DNA from: Adiantum capillus-veneris
Taxonomy: Eukaryota > Streptophyta > Polypodiopsida > Polypodiales > Pteridaceae
DNA: 64,000 nt
NCBI GenBank assembly: GCA_014529385.2
Contig: CM043957.1
Span: forward strand, 72,198,381 to 72,262,380
Reading direction: 5' to 3'
The notes under the pieces were generated by a model. That model did no database searches. It was given only the letters and a program-made list of their open reading frames with translations, and was not told the DNA's origin. Positions 24,227 through 35,478 of the stretch are shown here, in pieces. The first letter of the stretch is position 1. Every line of letters begins with the position of its first letter. The translations under genes were made by a program, and so were the position numbers.

Positions 24227-25278
24227 TCAATAAGAATCTTGTACAAAGGACAAGCTATCTCGACAAAGATTTAAAATAAATCGTCGGTAATAACCAACAT
24301 GGCCCATGAACCTTTGAACTCCTTTATAGTTCGTAGGCAATGAAAATTCAGCAATGGCTTTAATTTTTCTCTCATTTGTGGAAATCCCATTTTTGGACAC
24401 TATATGCCCTAAAATGACTCCATGTTCAACCCAAAATTGGCATCTGAAAGGGTTTAAGGAGCTGCGATAAAATTTGCACTGCTCAAACACTTTTCGTAAA
24501 CATGATAGATGTTTTTTTCAAGAGGAATAAACACAAAGTTAATCTAAGAAAGCTTCGCAAAACTCCCTCAAATATTCTCTAAAAGAAATGTTTATTAATC
24601 TTTAAAAGGTAGCAGGGGCATTGGTTAAGCCAAAATCAATAATATGAAATGCGAACACTCCAGATTTGGTTATAAAGGTTGTTTTATCTTGGTCCTATAG
24701 TGCAATTGTGATTTGATTGTAGCCAGAGTACCCATCTAAAAATCTATAAGCTTCCTTCCTTGCAACTCTTTCAAGCACATGTTCTGAACATGGCAAGGGG
24801 TAATGATCCCTCCTAGTGGCGATATTGACCTTCTTGAGATCCACGCAGACTCTGAGTTTTCCATTCTTTTTTGGCACAATTACTACTGGAGACACCCATT
24901 CTGAGTGCTCAATAGGGTATATGAATCCGCATTTGACAAGCTTTTTAATCTCTTCTTGAACGATCTTTGCATACTTAGGATTCATTGGGTAGGGTCGTTT
25001 TGCTGAACTGGTTTAGCCATGCTATTCATGGGCATTGTGTGTTACACCACAGAAGGTGGAACACCTTTCATATCATGATATGTCCAAGAAAATATATTCC
25101 TAAATTCCTTGAGAAGTTCTTTAAGTACATACTCCTCAATCTCTATCAGATCTTGGGCAATGAAGACAGGTTTGAACTTATCTCCTGGGTCTGCTAACTC
25201 TATCTCCTTAAATATTGGCGGACCATCATAAACTACATTGCTTCCATCGATAGGTTTTCTTTGAGCCGTTGTATACAC
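24227..25278 (-). pseudogene. Element B reverse transcriptase, active site destroyed
   Basis: Upstream linker 25042-25278 has KELLKEFRNIFSWTYHDMKG, the usual pre-RT segment of Tat/Athila-type elements. The RT fingers and palm (24695-24985) show SPVVIVPKKNGKLRVCVD and DGYSGYNQI. In the interrupted part the FGLTNAPATF block is readable. The catalytic pair reads F-L-D followed by a stop (about 24531-24552), so one of the two Asp residues is lost. The thumb (24227-24490) has LGHIVSKNGIS and MGHVGYYRRFI. The enzyme cannot be active. Confidence 0.85.
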
Positions 25279-26200
25279 AACCTTACATTCCTCTGTGGTG
25301 TAGGATTTGAAATGTTCAGGTGCAGGGTGTAAGTCTGTGGGGTCTTGTTGTTCTATAGACTATGATTTCACTTCCGCTTCCTTTTGTTGTTGAGCTAACT
25401 CTTAATTTTGTTGTCTCCTTATGGTATGGCTCAGCTTTGGCTTCTTTGTAGCCTCTAGTTGTGTGATGTCAATGGGTTGTGGACTACACCACATAAACAC
25501 TTTGAAGGTATTCACCCAAGTTATCTACCAGCTTCAGATGAGCATCACATGCCCCTATATAATTAATCCATTCTGTGGTAGATTTCTTCTCATGTATTCT
25601 AGAACACACATTTGCTTGATAATGTCGCCTCTTATATCTCTTACTCTTCTTGTCTAATTTTTTATTATGGCCACTCTCTAGTGAAGAGTCACTAGATGAA
25701 TCGCTACTTGTGTCTCCTGCTCTCTTGGATAGATTGTCATCTAGGGTACCACTGGGCCTTGAATGGTTTGTCCCCAAATTTTCACTAATATTTAACTCAA
25801 ATTATTCATCCTTAGAGTCAACTTCAATAGATGATTCTAACTCTTAATCGTGTGGGCTATAGTATTGTGAGACACTACTACTTCCACTGACAATCAAGCC
25901 TTCAACTTGTAGGTCAACAGAAGCTATTGCTTCTATCATATTTAAAGGTTTGAGTGGTGGCATTCATCCCCCTCAAGTGTTATCCAGGTCGTCCCCCTAT
26001 TTCCCCAAGTGTCTATGGTTGCTGCTAGGTGGCCCAATCAACATTGTCAGACTCAGCACCCCAGGTAGAACATCCATATAAGGAGAATCTTTCCCAACAT
26101 CAGTCTCCATTTTACACGCGTAAAAATACTACAATGGGGTCGAGTGAACTGTGGTGTCAGATCTATGATCAATCATAAATCTATTTCCTAGAGGATGTGC
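25279..26200 (-). pseudogene. Element B protease-RT linker, decayed
   Basis: Minus-strand ORF pieces such as 25484-25777 are Ser/Lys-rich (SSDSSSDSSLESG, KKSKRYKRRHY) and carry no enzyme motif. The position between protease and RT suggests a polyprotein linker. Stops interrupt it. Confidence 0.45.
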
Positions 26201-27121
26201 TCAACCAGTTATAAGATCCACTCGAATGACAGAATCTTTGAACTGCAAGTAGACATGGTTTTTAGACCAGCCATGCACCATTTTTACTTCCCTCGTGAAA
26301 GAAAGTCCTAATATCATCTCAGATGTCATAGTGTGCTTGGCGAAATCCATAACAATGAAGGTATTTCTTATTTTGTGTCCAAAGACCTTGATCTTGAGAT
26401 CTTCTAGCATCTCAATAGGTTTCACAATAGACCCATTGGCCATCGGTTGTAGTCCCAAGGTAAGGCCTTCTCAGAGTTTCCCATCAATTTTTAGTCACAA
26501 TGCTAACCCCAGCGTTACCATCAAGGATTCCCTTCAGAGTTAATCCCTTTGTAGTGATTGGTATGGTTGCATTGGATTCATCACTCTCAAAGTATTGTCC
26601 CAACTTGTTAACAGGTATTTCTACAACACAATTCTCATCTAGGTTGGATTGTGGATCTAAGTGTTCCTCCTCTATTGGCATCTCCCTAGCTCCCTCCATC
26701 TGTGAAAATTGTGGTAGCTCAACCTTCAATTCTCCATTGAGGAAAGCTCAAAGAGCTAAAAATAGCTCGAGGTCGCCATATACTTTGGTCATGATGGTGG
26801 TTCTGACTTCTGAAGCCATGAAATCCATCAATTTTTGGCAATGTTTGATGAAACCTTTTTGGCTTTAGTCCCTTGAGGTGGGGAAGAAGGGATCTCTATT
26901 TCTTTGATAGGATCAAGTAATCCCTCTATAAACATTCTTTCCAACAATAAGTGAGTACGCCCACTTTCCCATGACTTTAAGTCACTTTCTTCTTGGATGA
27001 CACTAGGTATGGCTAGGGGTCTATGGACTTTGTGAGGTTGTTGTTGTGTAGGGAGGACTATGTCTGTAATCTGGATCTGCCTAGGTGCTGGCTCTAGATC
27101 CCTTTGGGTCTCTTCTACCAA
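26201..27121 (-). pseudogene. Element B protease (first copy, normal position)
   Basis: The piece 26484-26729 ends with LKGILDGNAGVSIVTKN, where LDGNAGV is the retropepsin active-site loop in the D-G-x-[SA]-G form of Tat/Athila-type elements. The next piece (26201-26458) holds LKIKVFGHKIRNTFIVMDF and MILGLSF, the strand and loop that follow the flap. The part 26828-27121 is an unstructured Gln/Pro-rich stretch linking to gag. A stop between the pieces and an unusual residue pair in MILGLSF (normally LGRPW) show decay. Confidence 0.75.
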
Positions 27122-27429
27122 ACTCCTTAATTGCTTGACTCGCTCGATCTCCTCTGTAGGGTTTGGGTAAGTTCCTATCTTCTTCTTGGATCCTGGCTAT
27201 TGTGGCTCATGATGATCGTTCATGATGGTTTCTTTCTTAGTGCTCGTTTTGGTCTCCATGGTTTCACCTGAATCAAAACCCTCTTCAGTGTTGTTCATAT
27301 ATAGAGGGTCATCACCAATCCCTATGTTGGTCTTTGAACTGGGGTCTGACTTTGCTGCTTGTTGCTATCTCTCTTCCTTCGTGTTTCTTCTTTTTTTGAG
27401 ATTGGGCAATTGGTGCCGCATCTCTTTCT

Positions 27430-28440
27430 TCAAGAATATAAGTTTTTTTTTTGGAGCATCGATCGTGTGAGTACATTTACTGGTACCACAGGTGTCCTTT
27501 GTGATGGCTCCTCGGTAACCTCAATCAAGTTTAATGGCGTGATCTTTGGTGCATTTGGATTATTTGAACATTGGGCAATCAAATGATCTATGCCACATCG
27601 GTTACACATGAGTATTGGCATTGTAGACATGCTCGCTTGATTGGTTTGCATTAGTCTGGCATTCTTTTGTAGCCTAATAGGACACTTGGCTACACAATGT
27701 GGACCTCCACACGCATAGCATTGAAGAGGTGGTCTCTTGGTAGTGTAATTAATATTTTGGCCTCTTGCAGCAAGATCAACTACTTGATAGGTAGGTTTGA
27801 CTTGTCCCCAATAGTCCTCTATGTAGTATTGTGGAATTTCTTCAAGCGCATCAATCCCATAGGCAATATTAGAGTCTATATCTTCCTCACAGCCTTCCAA
27901 ACAAGAAATAGATGACTCAGAGTCCACTTGATTCGTAGAAGTGATTCTCGGATGTGGTGGTTGCGGTCCTAGCACTGGAGGTGGTAAGGGTGTTGTTTGA
28001 ACAACATTCTGGGCCCTAGGGACCATGTGTTGTGACATTTGTTCAAGAGGTGGGGCGAGCATCAATGCAGACACTCAAGGTGTGTCCGTCCATGCTAAGG
28101 TTGGTCTATTTTCCATCACGCGCTTAAATACTATGAAATCCTTAGCTTGATGACCATACCTCCCCCCATAGGCATTGCAATTCCCATTGAATTTTACTCT
28201 AAAAGTAGGGCATTCATTGGTACTATGCGGTCCATAGCATACTGAGCACCATTGTTGCTCCCTTCTTGAATAAATATGATTGTTTTGTGGAGCACGATTG
28301 TCTCTAAGACTCTCTTGAATGGCCTTGGTGAGATCGGCTAAAGTCATCTCAGATATCTTTGGCTCCTTGGCAATAGGCTTAAGGGTCTTTGGCTGATGCC
28401 TTGATGCTTGTGAGCTAGTAGATTTGGGATCAACAGACAC
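27430..28440 (-). pseudogene. Element B nucleocapsid region with three zinc knuckles
   Basis: Three knuckles of the form C-x2-C-x3-H-x4-C are seen: CSVCYGPHSTNEC (about 28205-28245), CYACGGPHCVAKC (about 27690-27725) and CNRCGIDHLIAQC (about 27570-27610). The spacing has three residues before His rather than four. They would bind RNA in the particle. The two ORF pieces are separated by one stop at 28075. Confidence 0.7.
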
Positions 28441-29095
28441 TCTTTCTCCTTAAATAATTAAATTAACCTCCAATTGGATCGCATTTGTGGTGACTACTTC
28501 CCAAGTGGTGATACCCCTAATGACTAGGCCATTGTTGACATCTTCATGTCGTAATCCCATAATGAATCTATCAAGCAATTGATTATTATTGAAGCGCTCA
28601 TTTGGATTACAAGAAGAATTTGAATGCTTCAAGCAAATAATAAAGTCTCTCACGGACTCTCCTTCCTCTTGTTGGCTTTTTGGAGCTGAGATGTTACACC
28701 CCAAAGCACTCCCTCTCATATGTATTCTTTCAAGAACAGTCTCCTAAGAGTAGGGTAAATCTTTTTTTCTTCCACTCTTAGGGTTCTATACCAATCCCTA
28801 GCCTTCCCACTGAAGGTTAGGCTTAAAGCATTACTCTTATGCAGGTCATTGTGTTCTTCTAGAGAATTGCATATTTGTTCAAACACTTTGATATACTTTC
28901 TCACATCCTCGTCTCCACTAAATTTTTGTGTGAGATTGGCTATTTGTACTGCCTTACTTCTAGGCTCTCTATCAAGCGTGTTACGCATATTCTCAGCAAT
29001 ATACCGATCGATAGCTTGAGAAAATGTTTCCAAGTCACCTAAGTGAGCAGGCATCATGGGTGAAGGCGCTCCAGAGACTACATGTGGAGTAGGTA

Positions 29096-29527
29096 GTGGC
29101 ATTGGGATTGGTGCATAGGAAGCCCTTGGGTTCCAAGTTTGGTATGGTGTTGTGCCATGTGACGGCCCAAAGTTCATATGTGTGGCCCTAGGCATAGCAG
29201 ATGTCGGATGTGACATGCTAATGCTAGCCAGTATGGTCCCATTGAAATAAGATCTTAGGTGTTGTGGTTGTGGAGCATAGGTTGTTGAAACAATGGGAGG
29301 GGTAGGAGGTTGTGGCATTGGGCTTGGTGCATAGGAAGCCCTTGGGTTCCAATCTTGGTACGGTGTTGTGCCATGTGGCGGCCCAAAGTTCATATGTGTG
29401 TCCCTAGGCATAGCAGATGTCAGATGTGACATGCTAATGCTATCCACTATGGTCCCATTGAAATAAGATCTTAGGTGTTGTGGTTGTGGAGCATAGGTTG
29501 TTGAAACAATGGGAGGGGTAGGAGGTA
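29096..29527. repeat. 216-bp tandem duplication inside element B gag
   Basis: Copies 29096-29311 and 29312-29527 start GTGGCATTGGG and end GGTAGGAGGT. The period is a multiple of three, so it adds 72 residues without shifting the frame. Confidence 0.9.
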
Positions 29528-30445
29528 CATGAGTACGAGGACCCATAGGTGTAAATGATTGGTACACACTTGTAGGTATTGTTGCAGGCGTTGAGCTACC
29601 ATGTAGCGGTGCTTTACTAACAAATGGGGTCCATGGCATATTTCTTGGCATGCCCATCATTGGGGTAGGCATGGTAGCCATGGTGTCATCAAGGGAAACA
29701 TGAGCTATACTTGGAAAGGTAAATCTATCACTTGTGGGCTCAGATTGCACTGAGACCCCTGGAAAAACAACATATCGAGGATCCATCGGACTCACCGAGG
29801 GAGTCTCCGTTTGCGATAAGGTTGATTGTTTAGTCTTCCCTGTATCCAAGAATCTCATGAGACCTGTTGAAGGCATGTGGATCCTCTTGTTCTGTCTCTC
29901 TAGCTCAATAACCGTATGGATGACCTCACAAACTCTTTGTTGTTGATCCTCTACACTAGTAGCACCCATTGTTGATTGTAGAACATCTAACCAACCCACG
30001 TGATAGGTGTGACCTATGTATAGGTCGGTTAGAGTTTCTGTTTGTAGTTCATACTCCAAGTTCTCATTTAGGAACACTCCATCTAGGATGGAGGTGCTAG
30101 GGGTGTCCTTTGAACTAGATGCAATGTGGCTCTCTATGGGTTGACCCTTAGTGGTCGCTAATTCAGAATCACTCGATTGCTCTCCTACCAAGGATATTGA
30201 CATAGGGGCTTTTGCTTTTTACTCTCTTCGTTGCTCCACCTTGCGTAAGCTCTCTATTTCCTTTTCCCTAGCTGTAATGATATACCGCTCAACCTCTTGC
30301 ACTTCGGCAAAGCTTCTACCATCAGGTAATACAACCTCGGAGGGGAATAGATCTGAAGAGTCAGGGGGTGCTTTGAATGGAGTATTCACGTGCACACTCT
30401 CTAGGAGCATGGGGCCTACGTTGGTTATGAATGACAAATTTACTT

Positions 30446-30466
30446 CCCCCCCCCCCCCCCCCCCCC
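30446..30466. repeat. (C)21 homopolymer
   Basis: Twenty-one C residues inside the element B gag region. Read on the minus strand they give a false glycine-rich start. Confidence 0.9.
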
Positions 30467-30794
30467 AACCCCCCATTTACATCTTTAGCTCCATGTTCAA
30501 GCAAGTGGCTCTACTAAAGGTTTCCTTCAAGTGGCTAAGCACGCTCGGCCCAGACCATGGGCCCATGGCATGCATGTCTTGGATTGAGCCATCAGAATTA
30601 GGCATCAGGTAACCCTCCATGACATCATAGTCAAAGGAAGAGTCACTAGACGCAACATGCAGGTCTTGAGTGGTACTGCCTAGGATTCCCACTGAGGGCC
30701 TAGAGCCTATGGTAGAGGAATAATGAGTGCCCGCATAAACAGAGACACTCTTGATGTCCTCGTTCTCTAGCACACGACCAGAGCGTAGGTGCAT

Positions 30795-31572
30795 GTGACC
30801 TCAACACTCTAGAAGTGTTGGTGAGTTCCCGTGAAGGCCACTCACCTAGTTTTTTAGGTATTTACACTAGGTGTTTACAACCGATTTTATTTATTTATTT
30901 TATTTTTGGTCCCATTTTAACCGAGCTACAGAATATGGCGTATAATAGCTCAAAATGATCTTCTTGGCTAGGGAGATGTGTCGTACTTTACAGCCCTCGA
31001 TTCGGTTACGTACAACCCTTGGAATCCTAAAACTTGTCTTTTCTAGGTACTATGGAGAGGGCTAGAATTAGTGAGTCCAAAGGGTGAGTGTGAAGGGGAT
31101 GGTGGAGGACTTGAGGAACTTGTCCCACATGCCCTCCCTTCACTTGAGATCCTAGCCTTTATATATAAGGTAGTGTGAGTGGTCTATCATAAGATTGAGA
31201 ACTGAGGCCTTGGCTTGGGCTTGGGCTTGGGCTTGGGCTGGGCTTGGGCTTGGGCTTGAGGAAAGATCCCAATCCCTTCCTTTTAGAATAATATTTTGTA
31301 AAAAAAAAGTTAAACTTTTTTTGAGGATAATGTGGCCGCGTGGGCGCTGAGCTCCCACCCGCACACAATACCTCTGTATAGTCTCTTTTCGACTAACACA
31401 GCTAAATACGGCTAATTGACGCTAATTACCTCTATTAACACTTTTTCAAACATAGTACTCTGCACACTCACAGACAGTCAACACAACAACACAACAAAAC
31501 ACAAAAAACAAATGGAAGAAAGGCTTCCGAGTTAGCCTTGATTGCTCCTTGAGCTTAATGCAAAGCTTTCCC
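30795..31572 (-). other. Element B leader between primer-binding site and gag
   Basis: About 780 bp without coding support, the usual untranslated leader. It holds a short hexamer array (TTGGGC, about eight units, 31208-31257). Confidence 0.55.
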
Positions 31573-31585
31573 TACAACGGTGCCA
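31573..31585 (-). other. Primer-binding site of element B
   Basis: The minus strand reads TGGCACCGTTG starting five bases after the end of the 5' LTR. It resembles the TGGCGCCGTTG site of Tat/Athila-type elements with one change. Confidence 0.7.
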
Positions 31586-31589
31586 AAAA

Positions 31590-31831
31590 TGTACGCTTTG
31601 CCGTATGTATCAAAGGTTGGGGACTTTCCCGTGCACCGTGCACAAGCTTCAAAAGGCTGCAAACACAAAACTAGAGAGTCCTAGCAACCTCAAAAGAAAC
31701 AATGGTGTGTCACTCACCGCTCAATGCTTGCATCGTGAAAGATCCTGTGCGGCGAAGAAGAAGGAGCATCGTCAATATCGCACTCAACCGCCTCGTTGCT
31801 GCCGATGCCACTGCAATACTCGATCCCACAC

Positions 31832-31874
<43 letters not shown>

Positions 31875-32600
31875 CATACACACACACACACACACACACC
31901 TATGAGCACACGAAGGAGAAGGAGACAAAGATGGAGCAAGAGCACTCTTTGGCTTACACATTATCCAATCTTGATTTTAGGTCAAAATAGACCTTTTATA
32001 TAAGTTTAACACATTCACACATGGGCGCCCACTGTGGTGGCTGATCAAAGTAAAAATAGTATCAAATGAGATATGTGGTGCGCCTCTCATCGGAGATCAC
32101 CCAAGCACCTATAGGACCGACAAGCCCGGTCCCTAACTCAAAACAATGTGATATCCGTGGATGTTTACTGGTCCTGTGCCCATTTGCCAAGGTCAGCACC
32201 AAGCGATGGGGAACATTGGGCAGTCCCCAAGCCTCCTATTTGCTCAGTGTTGACTTCATTGTCGCATGTAATAACTTTATCACCAAGGTCAGCACCAAGC
32301 GATAGGGAGTGTTGGGTAGTCCTCAAGCTTTCTATTCGCCCAGTATTGACTCCACTGCATGACTTGTAATCTCATCACCAAAAGGGTCTCCATTGTTGGT
32401 TACACCAACAAACGATAGGGAGCATTGGGCAGTCCCAGCTTTGTATTCGCCCAATAGTGACTCCACTATCCCAAGGTCTGTATTGTTGCTTGTAATGGAT
32501 TTTACACCAAGGTCAGCACCAAGCGATTGGGAGTGTTGGGCAGTCGCCAAGTGTCCTATTCGGTCAGTGATGACTCCACTGCATGACTTGCCGGTTAACA
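31590..32600 (-). mobile_element. 5' LTR of element B
   Basis: It matches the 3' LTR along its length. On the minus strand it runs from TGTTAACC to GCGTACA. Differences include a much shorter TC tract (about 31835-31870), an added AC tract (31877-31899), and loss of part of the third sub-repeat near 32405. Confidence 0.85.
31835..31899. repeat. (CT)18 and (AC)n microsatellites in the 5' LTR of element B
   Basis: About 36 bp of CT, then CAAGCAT, then about 22 bp of AC. The matching site in the other LTR has a longer TC tract and almost no AC tract. Confidence 0.9.
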
Positions 32601-32605
32601 GGTTT
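32601..32605. repeat. Target-site duplication of element B (right)
   Basis: GGTTT, identical to 17914-17918. Confidence 0.85.
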
Positions 32606-32803
32606 AAGCTTTTCAAGTGCAGGATTTGTGCTTGTTGAAGGAGTCAACCACAACATCATGACTTCTCTTGCTAGAAAACTTCAACATGCTAGACCTTGAG
32701 TAGTACAAGACAACTCATTGCAATGGAAAGGTTGTGAAGTGGCGTTTAAAGCAAACAATTGACATTTTCAGCAAGGATAGAAAGTGTAAAGAAGGAGAAA
32801 ATC
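32606..32803 (+). pseudogene. Transposase-like pseudogene, 3' part
   Basis: Directly after the target duplication the frame left at 17918 can be followed for about 65 more codons with a few stops. It includes QVQDLCLLKE and KVVKWRLKQTIDIFSKD. This supports element B having inserted in the gene. No independent motif confirms it. Confidence 0.4.
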
Positions 32804-33383
32804 CATGTCATGAAAGAGGATATGATTATTTCTAATGAAATACATTTATTCCATGTTAGAACACATGCCTCCAAGAAAAAGGGTTTAACTTACTTAGTAA
32901 CCCTATGCAACTTTCCCAAATATTCATGCATGGATTTTTCACACACAATAAATTCCTTGCAAATATATGTAATATATGGTCTAGTTCTAGACAATTGGTT
33001 TTTATAACTAGTTACAAGGTACTCCAGTTCCTGCTTTTCATGTTCTAATTCTGTTTTTTATTGATGGCTACCATCTTGGCTGGATCTGTACACATATGCA
33101 TCCTAGCTGTAAGTTTGTAAGTAAAATCCATGGTACTAACCTTTTCCTCAAATACACATCTATTCATGAGATATTGGTAATCATTGTAAGATGTTATAAA
33201 GGTAGACTTTCAAAAAATATCCATTGTTTATTGCAGAATTTTCATAAAATATGAGCAATTTGACGATTATGAATAACAAAGTATTCTCTATCTATGAGAG
33301 ATATCTCCAGTATGATATCTTCTTCTATTGAACACACCCAATGGTCATATGTATCCTTTCTAATCCAAGAATATGGCATACAT

Positions 33384-34085
33384 GTGTACCAAAATGCAGT
33401 TCAATTAATAATACTACATCTGTAAAAAATCAGATAGCATTTTTTTTGTAATTAGTGTAAATTCTTCAAAGAAATCATATATCAACCATATGATAGTTAT
33501 TGTTTTATGTTCAATCCACCTTGGCACCCTTAATAACACCTATGCAAGTAAGAGATTCAGCAACCATCTGTATTATACCTTCCTCTAGATATGTTACCAA
33601 GCATGCTATTTATGTAACGTGCCTGAAAAAAGACCAAGTCCTAAACCCCAGCATCAACCAAAACTAAAATACTTTTTATGCTACATAAACTTAATTTGTA
33701 GATCAAGAGAGTTCCTCAATCAAAAAATATATCATATTATGTGAACCAGAATATGGTTCAATTACTACTACTACATCTCTAAAAAACCGGATAGCATTTT
33801 GTTTGCAATTAGTACAACATCTCAAAAAACCCATATATCAACCATAGGACAGTTATTATTTTATGTTTTATGTTCAATCCTCCTCGTCTCCTTTTGCAAG
33901 TAAAAAATTCCGCTATTGACTCCTTTTTTAACCTGTATTATACCCTCCTCTAGGTATGCTACCAAGCATGTTATGTATGTAATGTGCCCGAAAAAAGACC
34001 AGGTTTTAAACACCATCATCAGCCAGAATGAAAGCCTTTTATGCTACAGAACAAAAATTTGGAGATCTAGAGAAACCCTCAAAAT
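33384..34085. repeat. Diverged tandem duplication, period about 357 bp
   Basis: Unit 1 starts at GTGTACCAAAATGCAGTTC (33384) and unit 2 at GTGAACCAGAATATGGTTC (33741). Both continue with ACTACATCT, GATAGCATTTT, ATATATCAACCATA, TGTATTATACC and CGAAAAAAGACCA-like blocks in the same order. Confidence 0.85.
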
Positions 34086-34678
34086 TTTGTTGTATTTCAA
34101 CCAATGCCTAGTTTTATGCATAGTGTGTATATGTATATGAAATCCAGCATTCGAAATGAGCCAGACAAACCCGTATGAAGTTTTTCATGTGGAATCCCAT
34201 ATACTAATTACCTGTAGAATCCGAGATGATGTACAACCATCATTCATCCTCAATATAAACATTTTTTTGATTTTGAAATCCACAAAAAGGTATAGCATCA
34301 TATATTATAAAAAACCTAACCAAGACTCATTATGAAAAGTGCCCCTCTTTACAAAGACATGCATGTGTCTTTATCAATAACAATTTTCGACTGTAGATTA
34401 AGATAATAGGTTATACTTAGCCCGTTAGCTCATTGGACAGAAAGCAATGGAAGCTACTATGTATATGTATGTTTGTCTGATCACTTATCTGAGGCATACA
34501 GAGCAAAGGTCATTCAAATAATCTCAGTAGGTAAACACCTACCTGTTGATTCGACATGGTAGCCATGTTCCAATATGGATGTGCCCGCAGATGGAGACAA
34601 TTACTTTCCACCCTGGATATTAAGTGTTAGCAACAGCTAGATATGTACAGTTTGATGATGCATATAAAGACCTCTCGA

Positions 34679-34727
34679 GTGTGTGTGTGTGTGTGTGTGT
34701 GTGTGTAGGTGTGTGTGTGTGTGTGTA
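34679..34727. repeat. (GT)n microsatellite
   Basis: About 49 bp of GT with one interruption (AGGT). Confidence 0.9.
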
Positions 34728-35444
34728 CTCGTCTACGGATGCGTGTAGGCGAGAGATTATGCATGCAAGCCAGCAGTATTGTATATGCCAAGACTCTGCA
34801 TCAAAGGGTTGTGCATGCACAAACATTGTGAGGGTTTGCACTTTAAATACAGTACGTAGAGTGATCATCCTAGCCTACATCCAAATGGGTAGTATTTACT
34901 TCATATGCTGAATTAGGCAATGACCCAATTTTAACCTACAAGCTATTCATCATGTGGCGGCCAAGTTTAGGAGCTTGGTGATACTCCATACCAACAACCA
35001 CATTAACAATATGCATTATAGCTATTTATTTGAAAGTCTAGCACAATATCCAAGAATATCCAAAAAATATCTTCAAGTGAATTACAAAGCTGGTGAATAA
35101 TACAAAAATCTGAGATTTTATTATTGGAAGGCAATCTTCACTCTATTTACAAGGTAGACGAAGTTTTGCAATATGAAAACTTTTTCCTAAAAATATTGTA
35201 TCACATATCTTGATAATTTCCCGATCATACATTGCTTGGATGATTCCCAGTGGACTGAGTACTACCCGAAGTAATTTTTTCTTGTATCTGCAATCATTTT
35301 AGAGTTAGACTCTCTTATGATATAGATATTCGGATAATAACATATTATTATTGTTTGTTATTGTCTTACAAGGACCCATCCTAAACATTCTTGTGTGAAA
35401 AGCAATTGTTTTCCATGTAGTTATTTAAATACCATCAGGGTTAT

Positions 35445-35478
<34 letters not shown>

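Larger units (their letters stand above)
28450..30794 (-). pseudogene. Element B gag (capsid precursor), broken
   Basis: The probable start is at 30794 with MHLRSGRVLENED, a common opening of plant Ty3 gag. A poly-C tract at 30446-30466 disrupts the frame. The main piece (28716-30203, 495 codons) is Pro/Thr/Met-rich with a 72-codon tandem repeat, then the gag core: IANLTQKFSGDEDVRKYIKVF, NALSLTFSGKARDWYRTL and LRRLFLKEYI. The core continues in another frame (28450-28719) with EEGESVRDFIICLKH and FIMGLRHED. These are the conserved blocks of the retrotransposon gag family. Shifts and stops make it non-functional. Confidence 0.8.
17919..32600 (-). mobile_element. Element B: 14.7-kb Ty3-type retrotransposon, degenerate
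   Basis: Two related LTRs (17919-18983 and 31590-32600) face the same way, are bounded by TG...CA and are flanked by the 5-bp duplication GGTTT. On the minus strand the order is 5' LTR, primer-binding site, leader, gag, zinc knuckles, protease, RT, RNase H, integrase, a second retropepsin-like region with W-[IV]-P-K motifs, another coding-like region, polypurine tract and 3' LTR. The integrase end has no chromodomain, and the motifs (WGLDFVGPI) fit the non-chromovirus Tat/Athila side of plant Ty3. All ORFs carry stops, so it cannot move by itself. Its length exceeds a usual Ty3 element because about 3.4 kb lie downstream of integrase. Confidence 0.85.

Noticed and set aside
30219-30476. Glycine-rich N-terminus on the minus strand
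   Set aside because: Created by the C21 homopolymer; the downstream part belongs to the gag of element B.
31208-31257. TTGGGC hexamer array as telomere-like DNA
   Set aside because: Only about eight units, not a plant telomere unit, and inside a retroelement leader.
34419-34440. tRNA-like phrase AGCCCGTTAGCTCATTGGAC resembling a pol III A box
   Set aside because: No B box at the right distance and no cloverleaf could be formed; a possible SINE head is not supported further.
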